From CAVOHU01 sp963817885 (GTDB lineage: Bacteria > Acidobacteriota > Vicinamibacteria > Vicinamibacterales > JAKQTR01): 64,000 nt of DNA. The stretch is from positions 434,001-498,000 of the forward strand of contig CAWFQE010000002.1 of NCBI GenBank assembly GCA_963817885.1, given 5' to 3'. The notes beneath the pieces were generated by a model that was not told the origin of the DNA, made no database searches, and was given only the letters and a program-made list of their open reading frames with translations. The position numbers were made by a program, and so were the translations under genes. The stretch's first letter is position 1, and the number at the start of each line of letters is the position of its first letter. This document shows, piece by piece, positions 17,061 through 26,211 of the stretch.

Positions 17061-19286
17061 CTACTTCACCACCAGCTCCCGGCCGTCCCACACTCGCACC
17101 TGCCGGATCACGTCCCACCGCTGAATCCGATCGACCACGTCCATCCCCGACACGACGCGCCCGAACGCGGTGTACCGGCCGTCGAGATGCGGCTGCGGCG
17201 ACACGGTGATGAAGAACTGGCTGCCGCCGGTGTCCGCCCAGTCGAGCGCCATGCCGACCGTGCCCCGCAGATACGGCGCCTGGTTGATCTCGTCGCGAAT
17301 GGTGTAGCCCGGCCCGCCCTCGCCGTCGCCCCGGTTGTCGCCGTCCTGCACGACGAAGTTCGGCACGACCCGATGGATGGCCAGGCCTGTGAAGTATCCC
17401 TGGCGGGCGAGTCGCAGGAAGTTGTCGGAGGTCAGCGGCGCGTCCACCACGAGCAGCTCGATTTCGATGGTGCCCCTGGCGGTGTCGATGAAGACGTGAG
17501 GCGAGACGGACGGCGCCACCAGCTGCGCCTCGGAGTAGGCCTCCGGCGCCCGCCCGGGAGCAGGCCGCATCAGGGGCGCAGGATCGATCGACGGGTCGAG
17601 CCTGCGCAGCAGGGTCGCCGCCTGCACGCGCACCGCCCAGTCCTTGTCGCCGAGCGCCTCTTTGAGCACCGGCAGTGCGGTGGCCGCGTGTCCGGATCCG
17701 AGCGCCGCGAGCGCCGCCGCGCGGGCCTGGTAGCCCGCGTCGCGCTGCCCCGCGCGATAGGCCTCGATGAGCGCCGTCTCCGCGCCCGGCAGTTTCGCCT
17801 CGCCCATTGCCGTCGCAGCCGCCGCCCGCACGATCACGTCATCGTCTTTGAGCGCCTGCGCCAGGATCGCGTCGAGCCCTGGGACCTTGGCCGCGACGAG
17901 CGCCGGAATCACCGCCGCCTTCACGCGCGCGTCGGGGTCGCGCAGCATGGCCGTCAGCCTCGGGATCGCGATGAGAGGGTCGAGCGTCGCGACCAGCGGC
18001 CCGAGCGCCGCCCGCACGCTCCAGTGCGGATCGGAATCGAGACCGGAGAGCGCCATGAGGAACTGGTTCGGATCGATCTGACGCAGCGCGCGCAGCGCCT
18101 CGGCTCGCATCGGAGGCCAGCGGTCGGCCAGCAGGTCCATCAGGCCGTCGACGGCCCCCCGATCGCGGATTCCGCCGAGCGCGGCGACGACCTCGAGACG
18201 CAGGTTCGGATCCAGGTCACGCGTGGCCAGCAGCCGGCGCAGGACCGGCGCGCCCTCCGGGCTGCCGATCTGGCCGAGCGCGCGGATGCTCGACGCCGCC
18301 AGCCTCGCGTCGCTCTTCCAGCCTTCGGCGAGGGGGCCGAGCAGCGCGATGGCGGATGGTTCCTTCAGCGCGCCGAGCCCACGGGCGGCGAACGCCCTGG
18401 TGACCGATCCGGTGCCCTGAAGCCACCAGATGAGCGCCGGCACGGCTCTCCGCTCCTCGATCCGCTGCACCGCATAGGCGACCGGCCACCAGCGCACCAG
18501 CGGCTTGCCGGCGCTGTCGAGCACGCAGCCCGAGAGCGCGTCCCACGCCTTCAGGCGCGCGAGCGCATAGACGCCCAGTCGAAACGCCTCGATCTCGGGC
18601 TTCTGCGGATAGACCTGATCGTCGGGCTCGAGCGCGGAGACACCCGACGTGCGCGAGGTCGAGGCCACCATGGCGGCAATGGCCGGCGCCGACGCGGCAT
18701 CGCCAATCAGGCCGAGGGCTTCAGCCGCCCGGCCCTCGACGCTGGCGGCCGGATCCTTCAGGGCGCCGCGCAACGGCTCGGACGCGTCGCGGCTGCCGAT
18801 GAGGCCGAGCCCGAAGGCCGCCATCTGCCGCACTTCCGGTTCGCGATCGCCGAGCAGCCCGACCAGGGCCGGCACGCCTTCACGCAAACCGACGTGCCCG
18901 ATGGCCAGGGCCGCGCGACGCCGCACGCGCGCGTCAGGATCGGCGGCCAGCCGGAGCAGATCCGGCGGCGCCGGCACCTCGGCAATCGGCGCTCGTGCCG
19001 ATGGCTTCCCGGACTTCCCGGGAGGCGGCGGTAATGGCGGGGGGACGGGGACGCGCAGGATCCGCTGGTCCTCCAGCCTGAGCATCCACGCGAGCTTCAT
19101 CTCCCAGGTGACGGCCTGTGGCACGACCTTCGGCGGCGCCTTCGCGCAGGTCGCGGCGGCGAACCCGCCGAAGACGGCGATCACGACCACGATGGCCGCC
19201 CTCCGGGTTCTGGCGGGCAATGGGCGGCGGTCGTGGTCGATGGCCCCGAAGGCTGCGCGGACGGTCGTCGATGGTCTGGCGTTCAC
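17061..19286 (-). CDS. HEAT-repeat protein with C-terminal cyclophilin-type peptidyl-prolyl isomerase domain
   Basis: A 741-residue exported protein. A hydrophobic segment (AAIVVVIAVFGGFAAATC) ends in Cys47, a possible but atypical lipobox. Residues about 105-550 are PBS-lyase/HEAT-like repeats (DARVRRRAALAIGHVGLREG, REPEVRQMAAFGLGLIGSRD, DKDWAVRVQAATLLRRLD). Residues about 575-741 form a cyclophilin domain with GLAIHRVVPNFVVQDGDNRG, GMALDWADTGGSQFFITVSP and LDGRYTAFGRVVSGMDVVDR. It likely helps fold periplasmic proteins, with the HEAT solenoid choosing clients (inference). The ATG overlaps the stop of the upstream epimerase gene (ATGA). Confidence 0.9.
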   Translation of the reverse strand: MNARPSTTVRAAFGAIDHDRRPLPARTRRAAIVVVIAVFGGFAAATCAKAPPKVVPQAVTWEMKLAWMLRLEDQRILRVPVPPPLPPPPGKSGKPSARAPIAEVPAPPDLLRLAADPDARVRRRAALAIGHVGLREGVPALVGLLGDREPEVRQMAAFGLGLIGSRDASEPLRGALKDPAASVEGRAAEALGLIGDAASAPAIAAMVASTSRTSGVSALEPDDQVYPQKPEIEAFRLGVYALARLKAWDALSGCVLDSAGKPLVRWWPVAYAVQRIEERRAVPALIWWLQGTGSVTRAFAARGLGALKEPSAIALLGPLAEGWKSDARLAASSIRALGQIGSPEGAPVLRRLLATRDLDPNLRLEVVAALGGIRDRGAVDGLMDLLADRWPPMRAEALRALRQIDPNQFLMALSGLDSDPHWSVRAALGPLVATLDPLIAIPRLTAMLRDPDARVKAAVIPALVAAKVPGLDAILAQALKDDDVIVRAAAATAMGEAKLPGAETALIEAYRAGQRDAGYQARAAALAALGSGHAATALPVLKEALGDKDWAVRVQAATLLRRLDPSIDPAPLMRPAPGRAPEAYSEAQLVAPSVSPHVFIDTARGTIEIELLVVDAPLTSDNFLRLARQGYFTGLAIHRVVPNFVVQDGDNRGDGEGGPGYTIRDEINQAPYLRGTVGMALDWADTGGSQFFITVSPQPHLDGRYTAFGRVVSGMDVVDRIQRWDVIRQVRVWDGRELVVK

Positions 19287-20407
19287 GGGGTCAATCCGAC
19301 CGGCCGGAGTTCAATTCTCTTCAATGTGGCTTTCTCGATTCGATCAGGCACGATCTCGACGCCGATCCCGGGACCGGGCGGGATCGGGATCGTGCCGTCG
19401 GGCCGGACCTCGATGGGCGGCTCGATCAGGTCGGGCTGGTAGTAGCGCCGGCTGGCGGCGACATCGCCCGGCAGCGAGAAGTTCGGCAGCGTCGACAGGT
19501 GCAGATTGTGCGCCCGCCCGATGCCCGATTCGAGCATGCCGCCGTGCCACACCGGGATGCCCGCCGCCGCGCAGAGATCGTGCAGGCGGATCGACTCGGC
19601 GTGCCCGCCGACGCGGCCGGGCTTGATGTTGATGATGCGGCACGCGCCGGCGTCGATCGCCTCCCGCGCGGCATGCACCGAATGGATCGACTCGTCGAGG
19701 CAGATGGAGGTGCGCAGCCGTTTCTGCAGTCGCGCGTGGTCGGCGATGTCGTCGTAGTCGAGCGGCTGCTCGATCATCATCAGGTCGAAGGCGTCCAGGC
19801 GCGCCAGGGTGTCGGCGTCCTCGAGGGTGTAGGCGGCGTTGGCATCCACCATCAGCGGGATGGGCCCGAGCCGGGCGCGCACGGCCTCGACGGCCTTCAC
19901 GTCCCATCCCGGCTTGATCTTGATCTTGATCCGGCGATAGCCGGCGGCCAGCTCGCCGCTGATGCGATCGACCAGCTCGTCCAGGCTGGGCTGGATGCCG
20001 ACCGAGACGCCCGAGGCGATCGCGGTGCGCGTCCCCCCCAGCAGCTGCCACAGCGGTTTTCCGGCGGCGTTGGCGAACAGATCCCACGCCGCCATCTCGA
20101 CGGCGGCCTTCGCCATCTGGTGCCCGCGGATGCGGCGCAGGGCCGGGTACACCTCGCGCGGGTGTCCGAGCTCGACGCCCAGCACGAGCGGCGCGAGGAA
20201 CCTGGTGATGACGTGCCAGGCCGTCTCGGTTGTCTCGGAACTGTAGAACGGGTTGTCCTCGGCCACACACTCGCCCACGCCCGCCGCCCCGTCCGCTTCC
20301 AGGCGGACCAGGAGGAACGCGCGATCGTGGACCCGGCCGAAGCTCGTTTCGAAGGCATGCACGAGGGGCAGCCGGAGCAGCCGTAGTTCCAGGCGGTCGA
20401 TTTTCAC
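19283..20407 (-). CDS. menC: o-Succinylbenzoate synthase / N-acylamino acid racemase family (enolase superfamily)
   Basis: A 374-residue enolase-superfamily enzyme. GTG at 20407 (VKIDRLELRLLRLPLVH) is the expected MenC start; earlier GTG codons at 20422 and beyond lack an RBS. Catalytic features: KIKIKPGWD (Lys base), MVDANAAYTLED, MIEQPL and CLDES (metal ligands), NIKPGRVGG (second Lys) and GMLESGIGRAHN. This pattern is shared by o-succinylbenzoate synthase of menaquinone synthesis and N-succinylamino acid racemase. No other men gene is in the window, so the substrate is open; a dipeptide epimerase is less likely. Confidence 0.85.
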   Translation of the reverse strand: MKIDRLELRLLRLPLVHAFETSFGRVHDRAFLLVRLEADGAAGVGECVAEDNPFYSSETTETAWHVITRFLAPLVLGVELGHPREVYPALRRIRGHQMAKAAVEMAAWDLFANAAGKPLWQLLGGTRTAIASGVSVGIQPSLDELVDRISGELAAGYRRIKIKIKPGWDVKAVEAVRARLGPIPLMVDANAAYTLEDADTLARLDAFDLMMIEQPLDYDDIADHARLQKRLRTSICLDESIHSVHAAREAIDAGACRIINIKPGRVGGHAESIRLHDLCAAAGIPVWHGGMLESGIGRAHNLHLSTLPNFSLPGDVAASRRYYQPDLIEPPIEVRPDGTIPIPPGPGIGVEIVPDRIEKATLKRIELRPVGLTP

Positions 20408-20556
20408 GGCGTGTGGCTTCACATGCGCCCGTTCACGCGGCACACGGGCGATCGTGCGATTCACCCTGATCGTAACTGCGGGTCGATCATAGCATGCAGC
20501 CCCGGCCCGCTCCCCCAAAGGCCGGGCCGGCCGCCTGAAGTCTCGATGGCGTGCGC

Positions 20557-20586
20557 TTGCGCCCGCGGTGAGCCGATCGCTATACT
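20557..20586 (+). promoter_or_regulatory. Possible promoter before the nucleoside kinase gene
   Basis: TTGCGC at 20557-20562, 18 bases, TATACT at 20581-20586. The -10 is good and the -35 weak. If real, transcription starts near 20593, so the ATG at 20546 would not be on the message; this favours the TTG start at 20600. Confidence 0.45.
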
Positions 20587-20599
20587 CGCCGCGAGCGTC

Positions 20600-21241
20600 T
20601 TGGACTACCGACATCTCGCCATCGAGGGCCCGGTCGGCGTTGGCAAGACGGCCCTGGCCGAGCGCCTGGCCGTTCGTATCGACGCCACCGCCGTGCTCGA
20701 GGAAACCGAAAACCCGTTTCTGGCCGACTTCTACCAGGAGCGGCCCGGGGCCGCGCTCCAGGCACAACTCTTCTACCTGCTCACCCGGCACCGCCAGCAG
20801 GCGGCGCTCCGGCAGACGGACCTCTTCAGCCAGGTCACGATCTGCGACTACCTCTTCGACAAGGATCGGATCTACGCCTACCTCAACCTCGACGACAACG
20901 AGCTGTTCATCTACGAGCGGCTCTACGAGCTGCTCGCCCACGACGTCCCCTCGCCCGACCTGGTCGTCTATCTCCAGGCTCCGACCGACCTGCTGGTCAG
21001 GCGCCTGCGGGAGCACCGGCACGACCCGGAGTCCGACGCCCACAGGCTGACGCCCTCCTACATCAAGGAAATGAACGAGGCGTACCAGCACTTCTTCTTC
21101 CACTACCGGACCACGCCCCTGCTGGTCGTCGAAACCGAGCAGCTGGATTTCAGCCGGAGCGACGAGACGGTCGACGACCTGGTCCGCCAGATCAAGGCGA
21201 TGGGCCGCGGCACGCAGTACTACGTGCCGCGCACGGGATGA
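20600..21241 (+). CDS. Deoxynucleoside kinase family protein
   Basis: A 213-residue P-loop kinase. TTG at 20600 gives LDYRHLAIEGPVGVGKTALA, the normal family start; an ATG at 20546 would add 18 residues that look unrelated. Motifs: GPVGVGKT (ATP loop), EETENPFLADFYQ, and DYLFDKDRIYAYLNLDDNEL. It fits dAK/dGK-type kinases that phosphorylate salvaged deoxynucleosides; similar proteins were once annotated next to folK. The promoter candidate at 20557-20586 lies just upstream. Substrate cannot be read from the sequence. Confidence 0.83.
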   Translation: MDYRHLAIEGPVGVGKTALAERLAVRIDATAVLEETENPFLADFYQERPGAALQAQLFYLLTRHRQQAALRQTDLFSQVTICDYLFDKDRIYAYLNLDDNELFIYERLYELLAHDVPSPDLVVYLQAPTDLLVRRLREHRHDPESDAHRLTPSYIKEMNEAYQHFFFHYRTTPLLVVETEQLDFSRSDETVDDLVRQIKAMGRGTQYYVPRTG

Positions 21242-21308
21242 GCCCGCGGCCGGCGGCCCTGCTGGCGGCTCGCGGCCGCGGCCTCGTTTGTTATAAGCTG
21301 ACTGCTGC

Positions 21309-22187
21309 ATGAGCTGGTTCAAGAAGACGAAGACGCCAATCGCGGCGGCCAAGGGTGCCTCGGTCCGCGTGCCGGAAGGCCTGTGGGTGAAGTGCCCCGG
21401 CTGCGCGCAGGTCATCTACAACAAGGACCTGCAGATCAACCTGCAGGTGTGCCCGAAGTGCGCGCATCATTTCCGCATGTCGGCGGCCGAGCGCCTGCAG
21501 ATGCTGTTCGACGGCCCGTGGGAGGAGTTCGACTCGAGCCTCACCTCGACCGACCCCCTGCGATTCCACGACACGAAGCCGTACCGCGACCGCCTGAAGG
21601 CCAGCATCAAGGCCACCGGGCGCCAGGACGCGGTGGTGACGGCGCAGGGGACGCTCGACGGCATCCCGGCCATGGTGGCGGCGATGGAGTACAGCTTCAT
21701 CGGCGGCAGCATGGGCGTGGTGGTCGGGGAGAAGATCACCCGCGCGATCGAGCGCGGCATCGACGGGCGCATGCCGGTCATCATCGTGTCGTGCTCGGGC
21801 GGCGCCCGGATGATGGAAGGCGCGCTGTCGCTGATGCAGATGGCCAAGATCTCGGCGGCGCTGGCGCGCCTGGATCGGGCGCACCTGCCCTACATCTCGC
21901 TCCTCACCGATCCGACCACCGGGGGCGTCACGGCCAGCTTCGCCATGCTCGGCGACCTCAACATCGCCGAACCGATGGCGCTCATCGGGTTCGCCGGCCC
22001 GCGCGTCATCGAGCAGACCATTCGCCAGAAGCTGCCCGAAGGCTTCCAGCGCAGCGAGTTCCTGATCGAGCACGGCATGCTCGACATGGTGGTCGACCGT
22101 CGCGAACTGAAGGCGACCATCGCACGCGCGCTGCGCTTCATGGGCTGTGAAGCACCTCGTATGGCGCCGGCCGGCGTCGAAGCCTGA
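21309..22187 (+). CDS. accD: Acetyl-CoA carboxylase carboxyltransferase subunit beta
   Basis: A 292-residue AccD. The N-terminal zinc ribbon is clear (VKCPGC and VCPKC), followed by the crotonase-like carboxyltransferase domain with FIGGSMGVVVGEKITRAIE, SCSGGARMMEGALSLMQMAK and DPTTGGVTASFAMLGD. It transfers carboxyl from biotin to acetyl-CoA in the first step of fatty-acid synthesis. The alpha subunit is not in the window. accD-folC adjacency is common. TATAAG at 21292-21297 lies 11 bases before the ATG; no RBS is visible, so the message may have a very short leader. Confidence 0.96.
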   Translation: MSWFKKTKTPIAAAKGASVRVPEGLWVKCPGCAQVIYNKDLQINLQVCPKCAHHFRMSAAERLQMLFDGPWEEFDSSLTSTDPLRFHDTKPYRDRLKASIKATGRQDAVVTAQGTLDGIPAMVAAMEYSFIGGSMGVVVGEKITRAIERGIDGRMPVIIVSCSGGARMMEGALSLMQMAKISAALARLDRAHLPYISLLTDPTTGGVTASFAMLGDLNIAEPMALIGFAGPRVIEQTIRQKLPEGFQRSEFLIEHGMLDMVVDRRELKATIARALRFMGCEAPRMAPAGVEA

Positions 22188-22229
22188 TCGTCCCGTAGCC
22201 CGGGCGCACCTGCTGCGCCTCCAAGCCGT

Positions 22230-23528
22230 ATGTCCGACGCGCTGACCTACCTGTTCGGGCTCGAAATCCTCGGCATCAAGTTCGGCCTCGACAACATCCG
22301 TGCGATCACCTCCGCGCTGGGGAACCCGCAGGACAGCTTTCGGTCCGCGATCATCGCGGGCACCAACGGGAAGGGGTCGGCGAGCGCCATGGTCGCCGCC
22401 TCGCTGACCGCGGCGGGCTATCGGACCGGCTGCTACACCTCGCCGCACCTGGTCGACATCGAAGAACGCTTCACCATCGACCAGGCGCGGGTGACGCGCG
22501 CCGAGCTCGAGGAGGCGATTACCACCATCCGCCAGGCCGTCGATCGGCTGATCGCCGGCGGGTCGCTGCGATCGCAGCCGACCTTCTTCGAGATCACGAC
22601 CGCCGCGGCCTTCGAGATCTTCAGGACCCGGGGCGTGGACATCGCCGTGCTCGAGGTGGGCCTCGGCGGGCGGTTCGACGCCACCAACATCAGCACCCCG
22701 CTCATCGGCGCGATCACTTCGATTGACATCGATCACGAGCGCTTCCTCGGCCGGACCATCCCCGAGATCGCCTTCGAGAAGGCCGGCGTCATCAAGCCCG
22801 GCATGACGCTGGTGGTCGGCGAGCGCAAGCCGGACGCCCTCTCCGTCATCGCCGACGCCTGCCGGGAGCGGGGCGCGCGCCTGGTGCGCGCGTGGGACGG
22901 GGTGCAGATGGACGCGACGTTCCACCAGGGGCAGGCCCGCCTCGTCCTGCAGACGCCGATGCGCACCTACCCCGCCTGCACCCTCGCGCTGCGGGGGCGC
23001 CACCAGGCGGGCAACGCCCTGGTGGCGGTGCGAACGCTCGAGGCCCTCGAGGAGGCCGGCCTCCCGGTCCCCCCGGAGGCCATCGTCACCGCGCTCGCCA
23101 CGGCCCGATGGCCGGGGCGGCTGCAGCTGGTCGATCTGCCGAAGGGGCGCCAGGCGCTCCTCGACGCTGCGCACAACCCTGCGGGCGCCCGTTCGCTCGC
23201 GGAGTACATCGGCGAGGTGTATCCCGGCGGGCTGCCGCTGGTCTTCGCCGTGATGGAAGACAAGGATCGCCGGGGCATGCTCGACGCGCTCCTCCCGCAT
23301 GCGACGCGTGTCGTGCTGACGCGGGCACCGACGCCGCGATCGGCAGAGCCGTCCGCCGTCCTGCCTGACGTCACGGCTTTGCGGCCCTCGCTCCGCGTGG
23401 AGATCGAGCCCGACCCTCGCCGGGCGCTCGAACTGGCACTCTCCGACGCCCCGGTTGCCTGCGTGGCGGGATCGATCTTCCTGCTCGGTTCGCTGCTTCC
23501 ATTTCTCGAGGGCGGGCAGGCCGATTGA
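22230..23528 (+). CDS. folC: Dihydrofolate synthase / folylpolyglutamate synthase
   Basis: A 432-residue Mur-ligase family enzyme. It has the P-loop GTNGKGSASAM, YTSPHLVDIEERF, FFEITTAAAF, EVGLGGRFDATN and AHNPAGARSLAEYI, all typical of FolC. It adds glutamate to dihydropteroate and tetrahydrofolates. It lies 42 bases after accD. The final residues LLGSLLPFLEGG are as expected, so the gene is intact. Confidence 0.95.
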   Translation: MSDALTYLFGLEILGIKFGLDNIRAITSALGNPQDSFRSAIIAGTNGKGSASAMVAASLTAAGYRTGCYTSPHLVDIEERFTIDQARVTRAELEEAITTIRQAVDRLIAGGSLRSQPTFFEITTAAAFEIFRTRGVDIAVLEVGLGGRFDATNISTPLIGAITSIDIDHERFLGRTIPEIAFEKAGVIKPGMTLVVGERKPDALSVIADACRERGARLVRAWDGVQMDATFHQGQARLVLQTPMRTYPACTLALRGRHQAGNALVAVRTLEALEEAGLPVPPEAIVTALATARWPGRLQLVDLPKGRQALLDAAHNPAGARSLAEYIGEVYPGGLPLVFAVMEDKDRRGMLDALLPHATRVVLTRAPTPRSAEPSAVLPDVTALRPSLRVEIEPDPRRALELALSDAPVACVAGSIFLLGSLLPFLEGGQAD

Positions 23529-23772
23529 GCCGCCCTTGAACTCGTTGGGTGGTGCCGGGCGGGCCGTGCTAACCTCAGTGGACGTAACGGCTCGCGACCG
23601 AATACGGCGGGAGGTGAGCGGCCGCCGGGCTGCCCCATGGCTCGACTGCCTGGCGCCATCCCGGGCGGTGGCTCGTCACGCCCCGGCCGAGGCGGAGCGA
23701 TCCCGCATGACGCCGGCACTCGGGTCGCGCATGGGTGCGGTCGGTTCACGGGCTCACGCGGTTGGATCATCG

Positions 23773-26091
23773 ATGCACATGACGGGATGTCGCCTGGCGG
23801 TTGCCCTCGTCTGCCTCGCGGCCGCACTGGCTGGCGCGCCGGCTTCTGCGCAGCAGGGGCCGCCCGGGATCGAACACGCCACCTCCAACAAGTGGGAGCG
23901 CCTCACCACGGAGCACTGGAAGTTCGTCGGCGACGTCGAGGTCGAGCAGGGCGACATCAAGTTCTCTGCCGACGAGATCGAGATCTTCACCGACACGAAG
24001 ATGCTTCGAGCCAAGGGCAGCGTCGTGTTCGCCAGCGGCGGGGCCCGGGTTGTCGCGGACTCGGCGGAGTTCAACTACGAGACGAAGCTGGGCGTGTTCC
24101 ACCACGCCACGGGCGTCGCCACCAAGGCCGCGCCCGAGCGCGCGACCCCGACACCGCTTGCCGGCCCGCCGGAGCCGGACATCTATTTCCGCGGCGAAAA
24201 GATCGAGAAGATCGGCGATCGCAAGTACAAGATCACCAAGGGCGGGTTCACCACCTGCCTGCAGCCGACCCCGCGATGGGAACTGACGTCGGGGACCGTC
24301 GTGGTGAGCCTCGACCACTATGCGCTGCTGACCAATTCGCTGTTCCGCGTGAAGGGCGTGCCGCTGCTCTACCTGCCGGTCATCTACTACCCCATCAACA
24401 AGGAAGGCCGATCGACCGGCATCCTGATGCCGATCTACGGCTCGTCGACGCTCAAGGGCACGACGTTGAGCAACGCGTTCTTCTGGGCGATCAGCCGCAG
24501 CCAGGATGCGACGTTCCTGTACGACTGGTTCTCGAAGACGGGGCAGGGATTCGGCGCCGACTACCGCTACGTCGCCAGCCCGGCATCGAGCGGCAACCTG
24601 CGCTTCTACATGTTGAGGGAGAAGCCGACGACGCTGACGACCGGCGGGGTGGACGTGTCGCAGCCGGGCCGGCGCAGCACGGAGGTTCGCGGCAACGCCA
24701 ACCAGAGCCTCCCGCTGAACCTGCGGGCGTCGGCGCGGCTCGATTACTTCACGGACGTGACCGTCCAGCAGACGTACAACACCAACATCAACGACACGTC
24801 GCGGCGGCAGCGCTACTTCGGCGGCAACGTCTCGGGCGCCTGGGGCAGCTACTCGCTCTCGGCGACGCTGGATCACAGCGAATACTTCTTCGACGCGCAG
24901 AACTCCACGCTCAACGGGACCCTGCCCCGCCTCTCGTTCGCGCGGGCCGAGCGCCCGCTGTTCGGGTCGCTGGCCTATTTCCGCATCGGCGCCGAGTACG
25001 TCTCGGTGCTCCGGCAGACGCGCTCGTCGGGCGCCACGCAGAATTACGGTCTTGGGCGCGTCGACATGTCGCCCTCGGTGAGGGTGCCGTTCACGAAGTG
25101 GCAGTTCCTGACGCTCAATACGTCGGCGACGCTTCACTACACCCGATGGGACCAGAGCCGGGATCCCGTGACGGGGCTGCAGGTGAGGGTTCCCTTCTCC
25201 CGCAACTACGTCGAGCTCGATGCCCGCGTGGTCGGCCCGGTCGTGAACCGGATCTTCAACCTGGGCGGCGGCTACGCCGAGAAGCTGAAACACACCATTG
25301 AACCGTATGTGGACATCCAGCGGGTGTCCGCCATTCCCGATTTCAATCGGATCGTCCAGCTGGACGCGGTGGACGGTGTGATTGGCAGCGCGACGCGGAT
25401 TACCTACGGCCTCAACAGCCGCCTCTATGCGAAGCGCAAGATCGGAGACGCGCCGCCCCGCTCGTCCGAGATCCTCACCCTCACGCTTGCCCAGTCCTAC
25501 TACACCGATGCGAGGGCGGCGCAGTACGATGCCGCCTACCAGTCGAGCTTCGGACAGGCGCCGCCGAGCAAGTTCTCGGCGATGTCGATCGGGCTGCGCG
25601 CCTCGCCGATCGACGAGGTGAACGCGTCGCTGCGCGCCGAGTACGACACGACATTCCATGCGATTCGGACCATCAGCGCGCAGGGCTCGCTCAGGGCGAG
25701 CGACGCGCTGAACATGAACGTCGGCTGGAGCCAGCGCCGCTACATCCCGGGGCTGGTCGGCTTCGACAACCCGCTTGGCGTCAGCCAGTTCCTCAATGCC
25801 GACGGGAATGTCCGCGTGCTGGGCAATCGGTTCGGCGGCAATGTGTCAGTCAACTACGACGTCACGCACAAGGCGTTCCTGCAGCAGCGGTTCGTCGGAT
25901 ACTACAATGCGCAGTGCTGCGGGTTCGGGATCGAGTACCAGAACTTCAGCTTTGTCGGCGTGTCGTTCGGGGGCTACCAGCCTCCCGTGACCCAGGATCG
26001 ACGGATCAACTTCACGATTACGCTCGCGGGGCTCGGGTCGTTCGGGAACTTCTTCGGCGGCGGGCCGGGCGCGACTCAGACGACAAGGTAA
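23773..26091 (+). CDS. lptD: LPS-assembly protein LptD (OstA/Imp)
   Basis: A 772-residue outer-membrane protein. ATG at 23773 is chosen because MHMTGCRLAVALVCLAAALA with ASAQ forms a signal peptide. The OstA/LptA-like jellyroll follows (VEVEQGDIKFSADEIEIFTD, VFASGGARVVADSAEFNYET) and then a long beta-barrel region rich in alternating aromatic residues, starting with PLLYLPVIYYPINKEGRSTG. It inserts lipopolysaccharide into the outer membrane, showing a diderm with LPS-like lipid. Placed before nucleotide-sugar genes, which fits surface polysaccharide work. The 244 bases before it hold no gene I can support. Confidence 0.9.
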   Translation: MHMTGCRLAVALVCLAAALAGAPASAQQGPPGIEHATSNKWERLTTEHWKFVGDVEVEQGDIKFSADEIEIFTDTKMLRAKGSVVFASGGARVVADSAEFNYETKLGVFHHATGVATKAAPERATPTPLAGPPEPDIYFRGEKIEKIGDRKYKITKGGFTTCLQPTPRWELTSGTVVVSLDHYALLTNSLFRVKGVPLLYLPVIYYPINKEGRSTGILMPIYGSSTLKGTTLSNAFFWAISRSQDATFLYDWFSKTGQGFGADYRYVASPASSGNLRFYMLREKPTTLTTGGVDVSQPGRRSTEVRGNANQSLPLNLRASARLDYFTDVTVQQTYNTNINDTSRRQRYFGGNVSGAWGSYSLSATLDHSEYFFDAQNSTLNGTLPRLSFARAERPLFGSLAYFRIGAEYVSVLRQTRSSGATQNYGLGRVDMSPSVRVPFTKWQFLTLNTSATLHYTRWDQSRDPVTGLQVRVPFSRNYVELDARVVGPVVNRIFNLGGGYAEKLKHTIEPYVDIQRVSAIPDFNRIVQLDAVDGVIGSATRITYGLNSRLYAKRKIGDAPPRSSEILTLTLAQSYYTDARAAQYDAAYQSSFGQAPPSKFSAMSIGLRASPIDEVNASLRAEYDTTFHAIRTISAQGSLRASDALNMNVGWSQRRYIPGLVGFDNPLGVSQFLNADGNVRVLGNRFGGNVSVNYDVTHKAFLQQRFVGYYNAQCCGFGIEYQNFSFVGVSFGGYQPPVTQDRRINFTITLAGLGSFGNFFGGGPGATQTTR

Positions 26092-26211
26092 CGACGCCCC
26101 GGGCGCGCCCGTTCGCGCATCGGGGGACCGGGGTCGCGAGGCAGGCCTGAGGCGGGGGACTCACGCCCGAGGGGGCGCAACACCGGGGCGGCGAAAGCGC
26201 GACGGCAACGC

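Noticed and set aside
17187..19034. Plus-strand open frame opposite the HEAT-cyclophilin gene
   Set aside because: Composition of a mirror frame (Arg, His, Gln, Asp rich); real gene is on the minus strand.
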